A stretch of 64,000 bases of DNA from Yokenella regensburgei ATCC 49455 (lineage in GTDB: Bacteria; Pseudomonadota; Gammaproteobacteria; Enterobacterales; Enterobacteriaceae): positions 62,001 to 126,000 of the forward strand of contig NZ_JMPS01000009.1 of the NCBI RefSeq assembly GCF_000735455.1, read 5' to 3'. The notes under the pieces are model-generated. The model was not told the DNA's origin and did not search any database. It saw only the letters and a list, made by a program, of their open reading frames with translations. The translations under genes and the position numbers were made by a program. Shown here in pieces: positions 26,630-35,500 of this stretch; the first letter of the stretch is position 1; every line of letters begins with the position of its first letter.

Positions 26630-28057
26630 ATGCGCGTACTGATTAAAAACGGCACCGTCGTCAATGCCGATGGTATGGCGAAACAGGATCTGCTCATTCA
26701 GAGCGGTATCATTCGCGAAATTGCCGACCATATCACCCCGGAACTGCCCTGCGAAATAATTGATGCGGAAGGCTGCTACGTCATGCCAGGCGGCGTCGAC
26801 GTTCATACTCATTTCAATATCGACACCGGAATGGCGCGCAGCTGTGATGATTTTTTTACCGGTACCCGCGCCGCTGCGTGTGGCGGTACAACAACCATTA
26901 TCGACCATATGGGTTTCGGCCCGGCAGGCTGCAAACTGCATCACCAGCTTGAGGTGTACCACGGCTACGCCGCCCACAAAGCGGTTATCGACTACAGCTT
27001 CCACGGCGTGATTCAGCACATCAACCACGCTATCCTCGATGAAATTCCGATGATGGTTGATGCCGGGATCAGCAGCTTCAAGCTCTATCTCACCTACCAG
27101 TACAAACTGAACGATGACGAAGTACTGCAGGCGCTGCAGCACCTGCATCGTGCCGGGGCGCTCACCACCGTTCACCCGGAAAACGATGCGGCGATTGCCA
27201 GAAAGCGCATCGAGTTTCTCGCCGCGGGCAAAACGGCCCCGAAATATCACGCCTTAAGCCGGCCGGCAGAATGCGAAGCGGAAGCGGTTTCGCGGATGAT
27301 TAATCTGGCAGCGCTGTCGGGTAACGCTCCGCTGTATATCGTCCACCTGTCCAACGAACTGGGGCTGGATTATCTGCGGCTGGCAAAATCACGCCAGCAG
27401 CCGGTATGGATAGAAACCTGCCCGCAGTATCTGCTGCTGGATGACCGCTGCTACGAGCAGGAGGACGGGCTGAAGTACATCATGAGCCCACCGCTGCGTA
27501 ACGCGCACAACAAAGACGCGCTGTGGTGCGGCATCAGCGATGGCGCCATCGACGTCGTCGCCACCGACCACTGCGCCTTCTCTATGGCCCAGCGCCAGCA
27601 GCTTTCCGGCGGTAATTTCAGCCGTTGCCCGGGCGGACTGCCTGGGGTGGAAAACCGTCTGCTGCTGCTGTTCTCCGAAGGCGTTCTCGGTGGGCGTATC
27701 ACCCCGGAGCGTTTTGTGGCGCTCACCAGCGCTAATCCGGCGAAGCTTTTCGGCCTGTGGCCGCAGAAAGGCCTGCTTGCCCCGGGCGCCGACGGCGACG
27801 TGGTCGTTATCGACCCGCGCGCCACCACCACCATTCGTCATGCCGACCTGCACGACAACGCCGACTACTCCCCCTGGGAAGGCTTTGTCTGCCAGGGTGC
27901 CATCCGGCACACGCTATCGCACGGCCGGGTCATCTTTAGCGACGGCGTCTTCTCAGGCATCGCCGGGCAGGGGCGCTTCCTGCGCCGTAAACCCTTTTCT
28001 ACTCTAAATAATTCGAGTTCCAGGAAGGCGGCAAGCTCGCGAATTCCAGGAGCATAG
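26630..28057 (+). CDS. hyuA: HyuA, D-hydantoinase/dihydropyrimidinase-type amidohydrolase, ERIC-derived tail
   Basis: A 475-residue cyclic amidohydrolase. Metal ligands are His59 and His61 (GGVDVHTHFNI), the carboxylated bridging lysine is Lys151 (SSFKLYLTY), and DVVATDHCAF carries the catalytic aspartate. It opens hydantoin-like rings, fitting an intermediate of urate breakdown. GGAG at 26619-26622 precedes the ATG. E. coli HyuA is 461 residues; here the reading frame runs into an ERIC element at 27999, and about the last 19 residues plus the stop codon are supplied by the repeat. The catalytic domain is complete before that point, so function is probably kept. Confidence 0.92.
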   Translation: MRVLIKNGTVVNADGMAKQDLLIQSGIIREIADHITPELPCEIIDAEGCYVMPGGVDVHTHFNIDTGMARSCDDFFTGTRAAACGGTTTIIDHMGFGPAGCKLHHQLEVYHGYAAHKAVIDYSFHGVIQHINHAILDEIPMMVDAGISSFKLYLTYQYKLNDDEVLQALQHLHRAGALTTVHPENDAAIARKRIEFLAAGKTAPKYHALSRPAECEAEAVSRMINLAALSGNAPLYIVHLSNELGLDYLRLAKSRQQPVWIETCPQYLLLDDRCYEQEDGLKYIMSPPLRNAHNKDALWCGISDGAIDVVATDHCAFSMAQRQQLSGGNFSRCPGGLPGVENRLLLLFSEGVLGGRITPERFVALTSANPAKLFGLWPQKGLLAPGADGDVVVIDPRATTTIRHADLHDNADYSPWEGFVCQGAIRHTLSHGRVIFSDGVFSGIAGQGRFLRRKPFSTLNNSSSRKAASSRIPGA

Positions 28058-28122
28058 ACAGCTATGTGACTGGGGTGAGTGAGCGCAGCCAACGCACATG
28101 TAACTCAAAGAATGACGAGTAG
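27999..28122. repeat. ERIC element in the hyuA 3' end and hyuA-yqeA spacer
   Basis: A 124-bp enterobacterial repetitive intergenic consensus element. The ends CTACTC (27999) and GAGTAG (28122) are inverted. Internally it contains the ERIC landmarks GTGACTGGGGTGAG and GCAGCCAACGCACATG and an AATTCCAGGAGC arm. It begins inside hyuA and provides its stop codon. Confidence 0.92.
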
Positions 28123-28136
28123 CCATGACTACCGCA

Positions 28137-28152
28137 GCGGGGACTTTCCCGC
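28137..28152 (+). other. Hairpin between ERIC and yqeA
   Basis: GCGGG at 28137-28141 pairs with CCCGC at 28148-28152 around a six-base loop, 29 bp before the yqeA start. It adds to the pattern of a structured RNA in every spacer of this operon. Confidence 0.35.
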
Positions 28153-28181
28153 AGGGTCAATAACAACGAAGTGAGGAATAG

Positions 28182-29114
28182 ATGAGTAAGAAAATTGTTC
28201 TCGCCCTCGGCGGGAATGCCTTAGGTGATGACCTTGCCGGGCAGATGCAGGCGGTAAAACTGACCGCGCAGGCGATCGTCGATCTGATTGCCCAGGGTCA
28301 CCAGGTTGTGGTTACCCACGGTAACGGTCCACAGGTAGGCATGATCAACCTGGCCTTTGAAGCAGCGGCAAAAACCGAAGCCCACACCCCAATGCTGCCG
28401 ATGTCGGTCTGCGTGGCGCTGAGCCAGGGCTACATCGGTTACGATCTGCAAAACGCGCTGCGCGAAGAGCTGCTCTCCCGCAACATGCAGGTGCCGGTAG
28501 CAACGTTGATTACGCAGGTTGAAGTTGATGCGGGCGATCCAGCGTTCAAAAACCCGACCAAGCCTATCGGCTCGTTCTTCAACAAAGAAGAAGCCGACCA
28601 GCTCTCCCGCCAGGGCTACACCATGGTAGAAGACGCCGGTCGTGGCTACCGCCGCGTAGTGGCTTCGCCGAAGCCGGTCGACATCATAGAAAAAGAAAGC
28701 GTGAAAGCGATGATGGAAGCGGGCCAGGTCGTGATCACCGTCGGTGGCGGCGGTATCCCGGTAACGCGTGAAGGCAACCACCTGCGCGGCGCCAGCGCGG
28801 TTATTGATAAAGACTGGGCCAGCGCGACGCTTGCGGCAATGATCGACGCGGACATGCTGATTATCCTTACCGCCGTTGAAAAAGTGGCGATCAACTTCGG
28901 CAAGCCGAACGAACAGTGGCTCGACCGCCTGTCGTTGAGTGACGCAGAACGTTTCATCGAAGAAGGTCACTTTGCTAAAGGCTCAATGCTGCCGAAAGTG
29001 GAAGCTGCGGCATCGTTTGCCCGCTCCCGCCCGGGCCGCGAGGCGCTGATCACCGTGCTGAGCAAAGCCAAAGAAGGGATCGAAGGGAAAACCGGCACCG
29101 TTATCTGTCAGTAA
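28182..29114 (+). CDS. yqeA: YqeA, carbamate kinase
   Basis: A 310-residue carbamate kinase, the same length as E. coli YqeA. Family motifs: LALGGNAL near residue 7, THGNGPQVG near 45, VGGGGIPV near 188 and the C-terminal GREALITVL. It converts carbamoyl phosphate and ADP to ATP, carbon dioxide and ammonia. Placed last after ygeWXY-hyuA, it gives the route a substrate-level ATP. GTGAGGA lies upstream of the ATG. A strong bidirectional terminator follows. Confidence 0.95.
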   Translation: MSKKIVLALGGNALGDDLAGQMQAVKLTAQAIVDLIAQGHQVVVTHGNGPQVGMINLAFEAAAKTEAHTPMLPMSVCVALSQGYIGYDLQNALREELLSRNMQVPVATLITQVEVDAGDPAFKNPTKPIGSFFNKEEADQLSRQGYTMVEDAGRGYRRVVASPKPVDIIEKESVKAMMEAGQVVITVGGGGIPVTREGNHLRGASAVIDKDWASATLAAMIDADMLIILTAVEKVAINFGKPNEQWLDRLSLSDAERFIEEGHFAKGSMLPKVEAAASFARSRPGREALITVLSKAKEGIEGKTGTVICQ

Positions 29115-29133
29115 GGGGATATTCGGGGCAACA

Positions 29134-29164
29134 AAAAACCGGAGCAATGTGCTCCGGTTTTTTT
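29134..29164. terminator. Bidirectional terminator between yqeA and yqeB
   Basis: Stem AACCGGAGC / GCTCCGGTT with loop AATGT, flanked by an A-run on the left and seven T on the right. It can terminate yqeA (+) and yqeB (-), which converge here. Confidence 0.9.
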
Positions 29165-29175
29165 ATAACGTTAAA

Positions 29176-30801
29176 TCAGGCGACCGTCAGCACCTGCTGG
29201 GTAGACTTTACGCCCTTGTGCATCAGCATCATCAGCGCTTCCAGAACGCCGCCACCAATCGCCCGGGCCTTGTCAGAAACGCTGGTATAGTCTGCCCCCT
29301 CGCCGCGAGGATCGATATCACCGATTTTGAAGCCACTGTTCACCACCAGCCCATCGCTGAGCAAGCCGCGAACCATACCGGAAAGCGGCGCCAGAATTTC
29401 GGTTTCCCCGATGCTGGCAATCACATCGCCTTCATTCACGATGTCGCCCAGCTGCACCCTGGCGCACATAATTCCCGCCATCGGTGCGCGGATCACCCGG
29501 CGCGAGGTATGCCCCTGAATATTACCCGGGATCCCGGTGTTTTCCTGAGCGCTGCCCTGATAAATCACCTGTCCCAGCCAGTGACCGCGATTCGTTTCGA
29601 TCACGGCATTGCAGTCCTTCCCGGCGCAGAAGCCTGGGCCAAGGGCGATGGTTATCGGTGCCAGCCCGCAGTGGGTACCCATATTCTCTTTCGCCAGAAT
29701 CGCATCAACCACGCATCCTGGTTTGAGCAGATGCAGCGATTCGCACAGCGGATCGATAAGGATCGGAATAACGCCACTTTCAGCCACCCGAATGGCCTCT
29801 TCGGCAGAATTCACCTTGCGCGCCGTGACGCCCTCAACCTGCATCTCTTCCTGGAAAATCGCTTGTGCAAACGCCACGCTGCGGCGGATAACCGTGGGTT
29901 TATCCACCTCCAGCATGATGACTTTAAAGCCCGCATGATACAGACGCAGCGCCACGCCGGTGGCGATATCCCCGGCGCCGCGGATAACCACGCGCTGGTG
30001 CTGTGACGGATGTGTCGCCGCCATCATCAGCCCACCTGGAGCCTGATTTTTTATCTGCAGGATTTCCGCCAGCACGCTGATGGCGATTTCATTCGGTGTT
30101 TCTGCACCAATGTTGTAGCCCACCGGTGCATGCAGACGCTGAATCAACGCCTCGTCTACTCCGCTCTCGCGCATCTGACGTAAAAAGACCTGCACCTTGC
30201 GACGGCTGGCCAGCAGCCCAAGCCACGCGGCAGGCTGTGCAATAAGCTTATCCAGCGCTTCCCGATCTTTGTTATTGGTGGCAATCAGCACGAAGTTGTC
30301 TGGCGTTATCGCCAGTTTGTCGACCGCCTCAGAAAACGACTCGGCGTGGATCAGCTGTGCTGAAGGGGGAAAATGCTGTGGGTTGAGGCTTTCAAGATAA
30401 ATGTCGGCGACTGAGATTTCGAACCCCAGCAGCGCGGCTCCCTGGGCAATAGCCCGATTGACGTGCCCGGCACCAATCAGCACCAGGCGGGGCCGAAGCC
30501 CGTGTACGCTGATATAAACCGACATTGCTCCACCGCAGTCCGAACCGACGGCGTCGTTACCGTTGCGCGCCATCCGGCCATGAAACAGGCGTGGTTCTTT
30601 GCAGCGCAGTGCGTCCAGCGCTTCATCAATCACCTTGCGCTCGACCATGCCGCCACCGATGGTGCCGACTATCGTTCCGTCTTCGCGAATCAACATTTGG
30701 GCGGAATGGCGCGGCGTTGATCCCCGGCTATCAACAATCTGTGCCAGCGCAAATGGACGGTTTTGTTCTTCAAGTTTTGCAGCTTCTGAGAAAATATTCA
30801 T
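29176..30801 (-). CDS. yqeB: YqeB, XdhC/CoxI-type molybdenum hydroxylase maturation protein
   Basis: A 541-residue protein, same length as E. coli YqeB. The N-terminal XdhC/CoxI domain (about 1-80) starts with DSRGSTPRHSAQMLI. A Rossmann domain (about 105-245) includes LIGAGHVNRAIAQGAAL. The C-terminal part (about 270-541) is the EF2563-type domain, beginning RGAGDIATGVALRLYHAG. XdhC-type proteins bind molybdenum cofactor and help sulfurate it. YqeB is in the gene set proposed for selenium-dependent molybdenum hydroxylases. With YqeC and MocA it likely matures XdhD and/or XdhABC. yqeC lies 48 bp upstream on the same strand. Confidence 0.9.
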   Translation of the reverse strand: MNIFSEAAKLEEQNRPFALAQIVDSRGSTPRHSAQMLIREDGTIVGTIGGGMVERKVIDEALDALRCKEPRLFHGRMARNGNDAVGSDCGGAMSVYISVHGLRPRLVLIGAGHVNRAIAQGAALLGFEISVADIYLESLNPQHFPPSAQLIHAESFSEAVDKLAITPDNFVLIATNNKDREALDKLIAQPAAWLGLLASRRKVQVFLRQMRESGVDEALIQRLHAPVGYNIGAETPNEIAISVLAEILQIKNQAPGGLMMAATHPSQHQRVVIRGAGDIATGVALRLYHAGFKVIMLEVDKPTVIRRSVAFAQAIFQEEMQVEGVTARKVNSAEEAIRVAESGVIPILIDPLCESLHLLKPGCVVDAILAKENMGTHCGLAPITIALGPGFCAGKDCNAVIETNRGHWLGQVIYQGSAQENTGIPGNIQGHTSRRVIRAPMAGIMCARVQLGDIVNEGDVIASIGETEILAPLSGMVRGLLSDGLVVNSGFKIGDIDPRGEGADYTSVSDKARAIGGGVLEALMMLMHKGVKSTQQVLTVA

Positions 30802-30849
30802 AAAAACCTCAATGGATATCCTTTCTGATGATCCGGTCGCCCGGACCTG

Positions 30850-31614
30850 CTATCTCACAAATCTGCGTGTTATTGCCGGGATTTCCTGCACGGCCCCGAT
30901 CCAGATGGCCTCCACATCGCTGCATTCCAGTAGCGGCGTTAACATGTCTCCGGCAATATTCTCATTTTGAGAATATTGATTAATCAGCCAGATGCGACGG
31001 CAGCCCTCCGGCACGTTTTTAAACGCGCCCAGCGGGTGCTGAACCAGGCGGATCAGCGCAGCCACATCCAGCGTCTCGCCAGCTTCAACACCGGTTAAGC
31101 GGCTAAAACCAGGCCAACGATGCACGTTGGACGGTCCCACTTTTTGTCCGAGCATTTTTCCCCCGGTCACGGCAATCACACAGCAGCTACACTGTGGGAT
31201 GCAAGGTTCATGCTCATTTGGCGCCTTAAGTGCAAAACCGTGAGCGCCGTCAGCTTCTACCAGAATCACGTCGACATCGGCGCGTGCCACCAGCACATCA
31301 ATCTGCTCAGGAGAAAACCCACGAACCTTGCCCACGGCAGGAAGCAAGGTAGAGAAGCAGCCCAGCAGCGGCTGCTGGAAAGCCGGGGCAGGAAGTGTGG
31401 AAGGATCGCGGCACAGCAGTACCGGGCAGGCATCGGGGACAAACATATGCGTGGTAGTGGTCAGCAGCACTCGTCTTCCCGCCTGCTGCAAAAGCGTCGC
31501 CAGCCAGAAAAGCAGGCTGGTTTTCCCCCCGGCGCCCACCGCAGAGATAACCAGTGGTCGCGAAGAAGCGTTTAAATCAAAAAAGAGATCGTCGGTCTGC
31601 GGTATATTTTTCAT
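30850..31614 (-). CDS. yqeC: YqeC, putative selenium-cofactor biosynthesis protein
   Basis: A 254-residue P-loop protein with Walker A VGAGGKTSLL near residues 26-35 and a DVILVEADGAHG motif like that of Mur-ligase-related NTPases. It belongs to the YqeC family linked by comparative genomics to selenium-dependent molybdenum hydroxylases; no reaction is established. I chose MKNIPQTDD (ATG at 31612-31614); an in-frame ATG at 31644 would overlap the divergent mocA start. The ribosome binding site is weak. A near-perfect palindrome lies inside the gene at 30955-30977. Confidence 0.85.
   Translation of the reverse strand: MKNIPQTDDLFFDLNASSRPLVISAVGAGGKTSLLFWLATLLQQAGRRVLLTTTTHMFVPDACPVLLCRDPSTLPAPAFQQPLLGCFSTLLPAVGKVRGFSPEQIDVLVARADVDVILVEADGAHGFALKAPNEHEPCIPQCSCCVIAVTGGKMLGQKVGPSNVHRWPGFSRLTGVEAGETLDVAALIRLVQHPLGAFKNVPEGCRRIWLINQYSQNENIAGDMLTPLLECSDVEAIWIGAVQEIPAITRRFVR
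30955..30977. repeat. Perfect 10-bp inverted repeat inside yqeC
   Basis: AATATTCTCA-TTT-TGAGAATATT. The core TCTCA-N3-TGAGA is the most symmetric match in the window to the palindromes upstream of xdhA, ygfK and uacT. It is within coding sequence, so it may be fortuitous or an internal regulator site. Confidence 0.5.
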
Positions 31615-31638
31615 TCGCCAATTTATACAGAGAGTGTT

Positions 31639-32214
31639 ATGCAACAGGTCGATTGTATTATTACCGCCGCGGGACTTTCGTCACGAATGGGGCAATGGAA
31701 AATGATGTTACCCTGGCGAGATGGGACAATTCTTGATGCAAGTATTAAAAATGCGCTGCAATTCTGTTCACGAATTATATTAGTAACGGGACATCGTAGT
31801 GATGAACTTCACGAAAAATATGCCGGGCGAGTAAATATTAGTCTGGTGTATAACGCCGATTATGCGACCGGGCTTTTTTCCTCGGTCAAAGCCGGGGCCA
31901 CAATCGTCAATACGGATTACTGTTTCATCACCCTGGGTGATGTCCCCTGCCTGCCGCAATCCGTCTTCCATACCCTGTGGTCGCAGCGTGGCGCAGAAGC
32001 GCTGCTGCCGGAGCACGGCGGCACGCCAGGGCACCCTATTTTGCTAAGCCGCGAACGGCTCCAGCACACCGTCAGCCAAACGTCGTATAGCTCAATGCGT
32101 AAAGCACTCCTCGCGTCACCGCACCGGCGAATTGACGTCGGCGATCGCGGTATCATTTTTGATATTGATACCCCTGACGATTTTATCAACCTGCAAACGA
32201 TTTATCGCGACTGA
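31639..32214 (+). CDS. mocA: MocA, molybdenum cofactor cytidylyltransferase
   Basis: A 191-residue nucleotidyltransferase. The N-terminal signature is ITAAGLSSRMGQWKMML (about residues 8-24; the usual G-x-S-x-R-M-G-x-x-K pattern). LGDVPCLP near residue 100 supplies the metal-binding aspartate, and GTPGHPILL follows. It transfers CMP from CTP to Mo-molybdopterin, giving the dinucleotide cofactor of xanthine-dehydrogenase-type enzymes. Divergent from yqeC with only 24 bp between starts. GAGAG precedes the ATG. Confidence 0.93.
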   Translation: MQQVDCIITAAGLSSRMGQWKMMLPWRDGTILDASIKNALQFCSRIILVTGHRSDELHEKYAGRVNISLVYNADYATGLFSSVKAGATIVNTDYCFITLGDVPCLPQSVFHTLWSQRGAEALLPEHGGTPGHPILLSRERLQHTVSQTSYSSMRKALLASPHRRIDVGDRGIIFDIDTPDDFINLQTIYRD

Positions 32215-32267
32215 ATTAAAAAGTCAATCGTTTGCGCGGGCGGAAATAAACTCTTCGCAGGCTTTAT

Positions 32268-32300
32268 TATCATTCTGATAGGGTAAAACAGATTTTGAGA
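32268..32300. promoter_or_regulatory. Tandem palindromes upstream of ygfK (candidate YgeV enhancer sites)
   Basis: TATCA-TTC-TGATA at 32268-32280 is a perfect inverted repeat. ACAGA-TTT-TGAGA at 32288-32300 keeps the right half. Centres 32274 and 32294 are 20 bp apart, as at xdhA and uacT. They lie 149-169 bp upstream of the -12 element. Confidence 0.55.
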
Positions 32301-32349
32301 AATAATAAACCCCGACAGTAATGAGTGAGTTTAATTCTCATTTACCCCA

Positions 32350-32365
32350 CGTGAGACATTTCACA
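32350..32365. promoter_or_regulatory. CRP-like box upstream of ygfK
   Basis: CGTGA-GACATT-TCACA has the same arms as the box before ygeW and differs from the CRP core only in its first base. It lies between the enhancer-like pair and the -24/-12 element, about 73 bp upstream of the latter. Confidence 0.5.
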
Positions 32366-32429
32366 AAAAAGGATTAACTTTCGAAGTAGTTCACAAATTT
32401 AAACATATCCAACTTCGCAACAGAATAAC

Positions 32430-32445
32430 TGGTGCGATTGTTGCT
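32430..32445 (+). promoter_or_regulatory. Sigma-54 (-24/-12) promoter of ygfK-ssnA-ygfM-xdhD
   Basis: TGGTGC-N5-TTGCT with GG at 32431-32432 and GC at 32443-32444, correct GG-N10-GC spacing. Predicted start near 32456. Confidence 0.75.
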
Positions 32446-32535
32446 CCATTAACCCTCAATCTATCGGTATTCCCGTGATGCCGAATGTTGATTCCACCTG
32501 ATACACCACTGTGTATGAAAAAAAAGGAGAGGGTT

Positions 32536-35500
32536 ATGGGTGATATCATGCGTCCCGTCCCATTTGAGGAACTTTTGACGCGCATTTTTGATGAGTACCA
32601 CGATCACCGCTCAATTTTCGGTATTCCTGAGCAGCAATTCTATTCACCAGCCAAACAACATGATACCCGGGTTTTTGGTGAAAGCTGCGCCACGCCAATC
32701 GGCCCGGCCGCCGGTCCACACACCCAACTCGCACAGAACATCATCACCTCCTGGCTGACCGGTGGGCGCTTTATTGAGCTGAAAACCGTCCAGATCCTCG
32801 ACCGCCTGGAGCTGGAAAAACCGTGTATTGATGCCGAAGATGAGTGCTTCAACACCGAGTGGTCCACGGAGTTCACTCTACTGAAAGCCTGGGACGAATA
32901 TCTGAAGGCCTGGTTTGTGCTGCACCTGCTGGAAGAAGTGTTCCCGCTGACGCCGTCATCATCCGGAAAATCCTTTATTTTCAACATGAGCGTGGGCTAC
33001 AACCTCGACGGCATCAAGCAACCGCCGATGCAGCAGTTCATCGACAACATGATGGATGCCTCGGCGCATCCGAAGTTCGCCATGTACCGCGACACGTTGC
33101 AGCGCTGGCTGAACAATGAAGCCTTCCTTGACCGCCACCAGCTCAACGACATTCGCCCGCAGTTAAGCACCCTTTGCGAGCGCATTCCGGCATCCATGGT
33201 CCATGGCGTAACGCTCTCTACCATGCACGGCTGCCCGCCAGATGAAATTGAAGCCATCTGTCGCTACATGCTCGAAGAAAAATCACTCAATACCTTTGTG
33301 AAGCTAAACCCGACGCTGCTCGGCTACGCCCGTGTGCGCGAAATCCTCGATACCTGCGGCTTCGACTACGTTGGCCTGAAAGAAGAATCCTTCGATCACG
33401 ACCTGAAAATCGGCCAGGCGCTCGAAATGCTGGAACGCCTGATGTCACTTGCCAAAGACAAGCACCTCGGCTTCGGCGTTAAGCTCACCAACACCCTGGG
33501 CACCATCAACCACAAAGGGGCGCTGCCGGGTGAAGAGATGTACATGTCCGGGCGTGCGCTGTTCCCGCTGTCTATCAACGTAGCCGCCATGCTGTCCCGC
33601 GCCTTCAACGGCAAGCTGCCTATCTCCTACTCCGGCGGCGCCAGCCAGCTGACCGTACGCGATATCTTTGAAACCGGTATTCGCCCGATAACCATGGCAA
33701 CCGATCTGTTGAAACCGGGCGGTTACCTGCGCCTGAGCGAGTGTATGCGCGAGCTGGAGCAGGCCGATGGCTGGGATATGACCACCATCGACGTCGCTCG
33801 TCTGGATGCGCTGGCAGAGCGCGCGGTCAGCATGGAGTACACCCAGAAACACTGGAAGCCAGAAGACCGTATTGAAGTCTCGGAAAAACTGCCACTCACC
33901 GATTGCTACGTGGCACCGTGCGTCACCGCCTGCGCCATCAAACAGGATATTCCTGAGTACATTCGCCTGATGGGTGAGCAGCGCTACGTTGAAGCGCTGG
34001 AGCTCATCTATCAGCGCAACGCCCTGCCGGCAATCACCGGCCATATCTGCGATCACCAGTGCCAGTACAACTGTACTCGTCTGGATTACGACAGCTCCCT
34101 CAACATCCGCGAGCTTAAGAAAATCGCGCTGGAAAAAGGCTGGGAAGGCTACCAGGAACGCTGGCACAAGCCGGCTGGCTCTGGCTCACTGAACCCGGTA
34201 GCGGTGATCGGCGCAGGCCCGGCGGGTCTGGCAGCGGGTTACTTCCTTGCCCGCGCTGGCCACCCGGTCACACTGTTTGAGCGCGAAGCCAACGCCGGCG
34301 GCGTGGTCAGAAACGTCATTCCCCAGTTCCGTATTCCGGGTGAGCTCATCCAGCAGGATATCGATTTTGTCGTCGCCCACGGCGTTAATATCGTCTACGG
34401 CTGCGAGCCGGATCTGACTGTCGAAAAACTGCAGGAAGACGGCTTCAAATACGTGCTGGTCGGTGTCGGCACCGACAAAAACAGCGGTATCAAACTGCGC
34501 GGCGATAACGCTAACGTGCTGAAGTCACTGCCGTTCCTGCGTGAATACAATCGTGGCGTGGAAATGCATCTGGGTAAACACGTGGTGGTTATCGGTGCCG
34601 GTAACACCGCGATGGACTGCGCGCGGACTGCGCTGCGGATGCCAGGGGTTGAGAAAGCCACCATCGTTTACCGCCGCTCGCTGCAGGAAATGCCAGCCTG
34701 GCGTGAAGAGTACGAAGAAGCGGTACATGACGGCGTTGAATTCATGTTCCTCAGCAACCCGGAACAGTTCGATGCCGACGGCACCCTGACCGTACGCGTC
34801 ATGCGTTTAGGCGAGCCGGATGAAAAAGGCCGTCGCCGCCCGGTTGAAACAGACGAAACCCGCACCATGCACGTGACCACGGTGATCACCTCGATTGGCG
34901 AGCAGCAGGACTGCGACGCGCTGGAAGCAATGGGCATTCCGATGGATGCCAGCGGCTGGCCGGAAGTTAACGCTGAGGGCGAAACACGGAAAAATGGCGT
35001 ATTCCTGATTGGCGACGTCCAGCGTGGACCATCTTCCATTGTCTCGGCGATTGGTAACGCTCGCCGCGCGTCCGACGCCATCCTTGCGCGAGAAAACATC
35101 CGTTCACACCACAGTGACAAGCACTGGAACAACGTCGACCCGGCGGAGATCTATCGCCGTAAAGGGGCGATTGTTATCGAAAACGTTGGCAAAGACGATC
35201 GCGACGCCTTCGTGGCGCAGGAAGCCTCACGCTGCCTCGAATGTAACTACGTCTGCAGTAAATGCGTCGACGTCTGCCCGAACCGCGCCAACGTCTCCAT
35301 TGCCGTACCAGGCTTCCAGAACCGCTTCCAGACGCTGCACCTTGATGCCTACTGCAACGAGTGCGGTAACTGCGCCCAGTTCTGCCCATGGCAGGGTAAA
35401 CCGTACAAAGACAAGCTCACCGTATTCAGCCTGCCGCAGGATTTCACCAACAGCACTAACCCTGGCTTCTTTGTGGAAGACGACCGGGTACACGTGCGCC

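Larger units (their letters stand above)
32215..32535 (+). promoter_or_regulatory. ygfK upstream regulatory region
   Basis: A 321-bp AT-rich spacer with no gene. In order it holds two palindromes 20 bp apart (32268-32300), a CRP-like box (32350-32365), a sigma-54 promoter (32430-32445) and GGAGAGG at 32526-32532 before ygfK. Confidence 0.7.

Noticed and set aside
29176-30006. Plus-strand open frames opposite yqeB
   Set aside because: They are antisense shadows; yqeB has full domain content and length.
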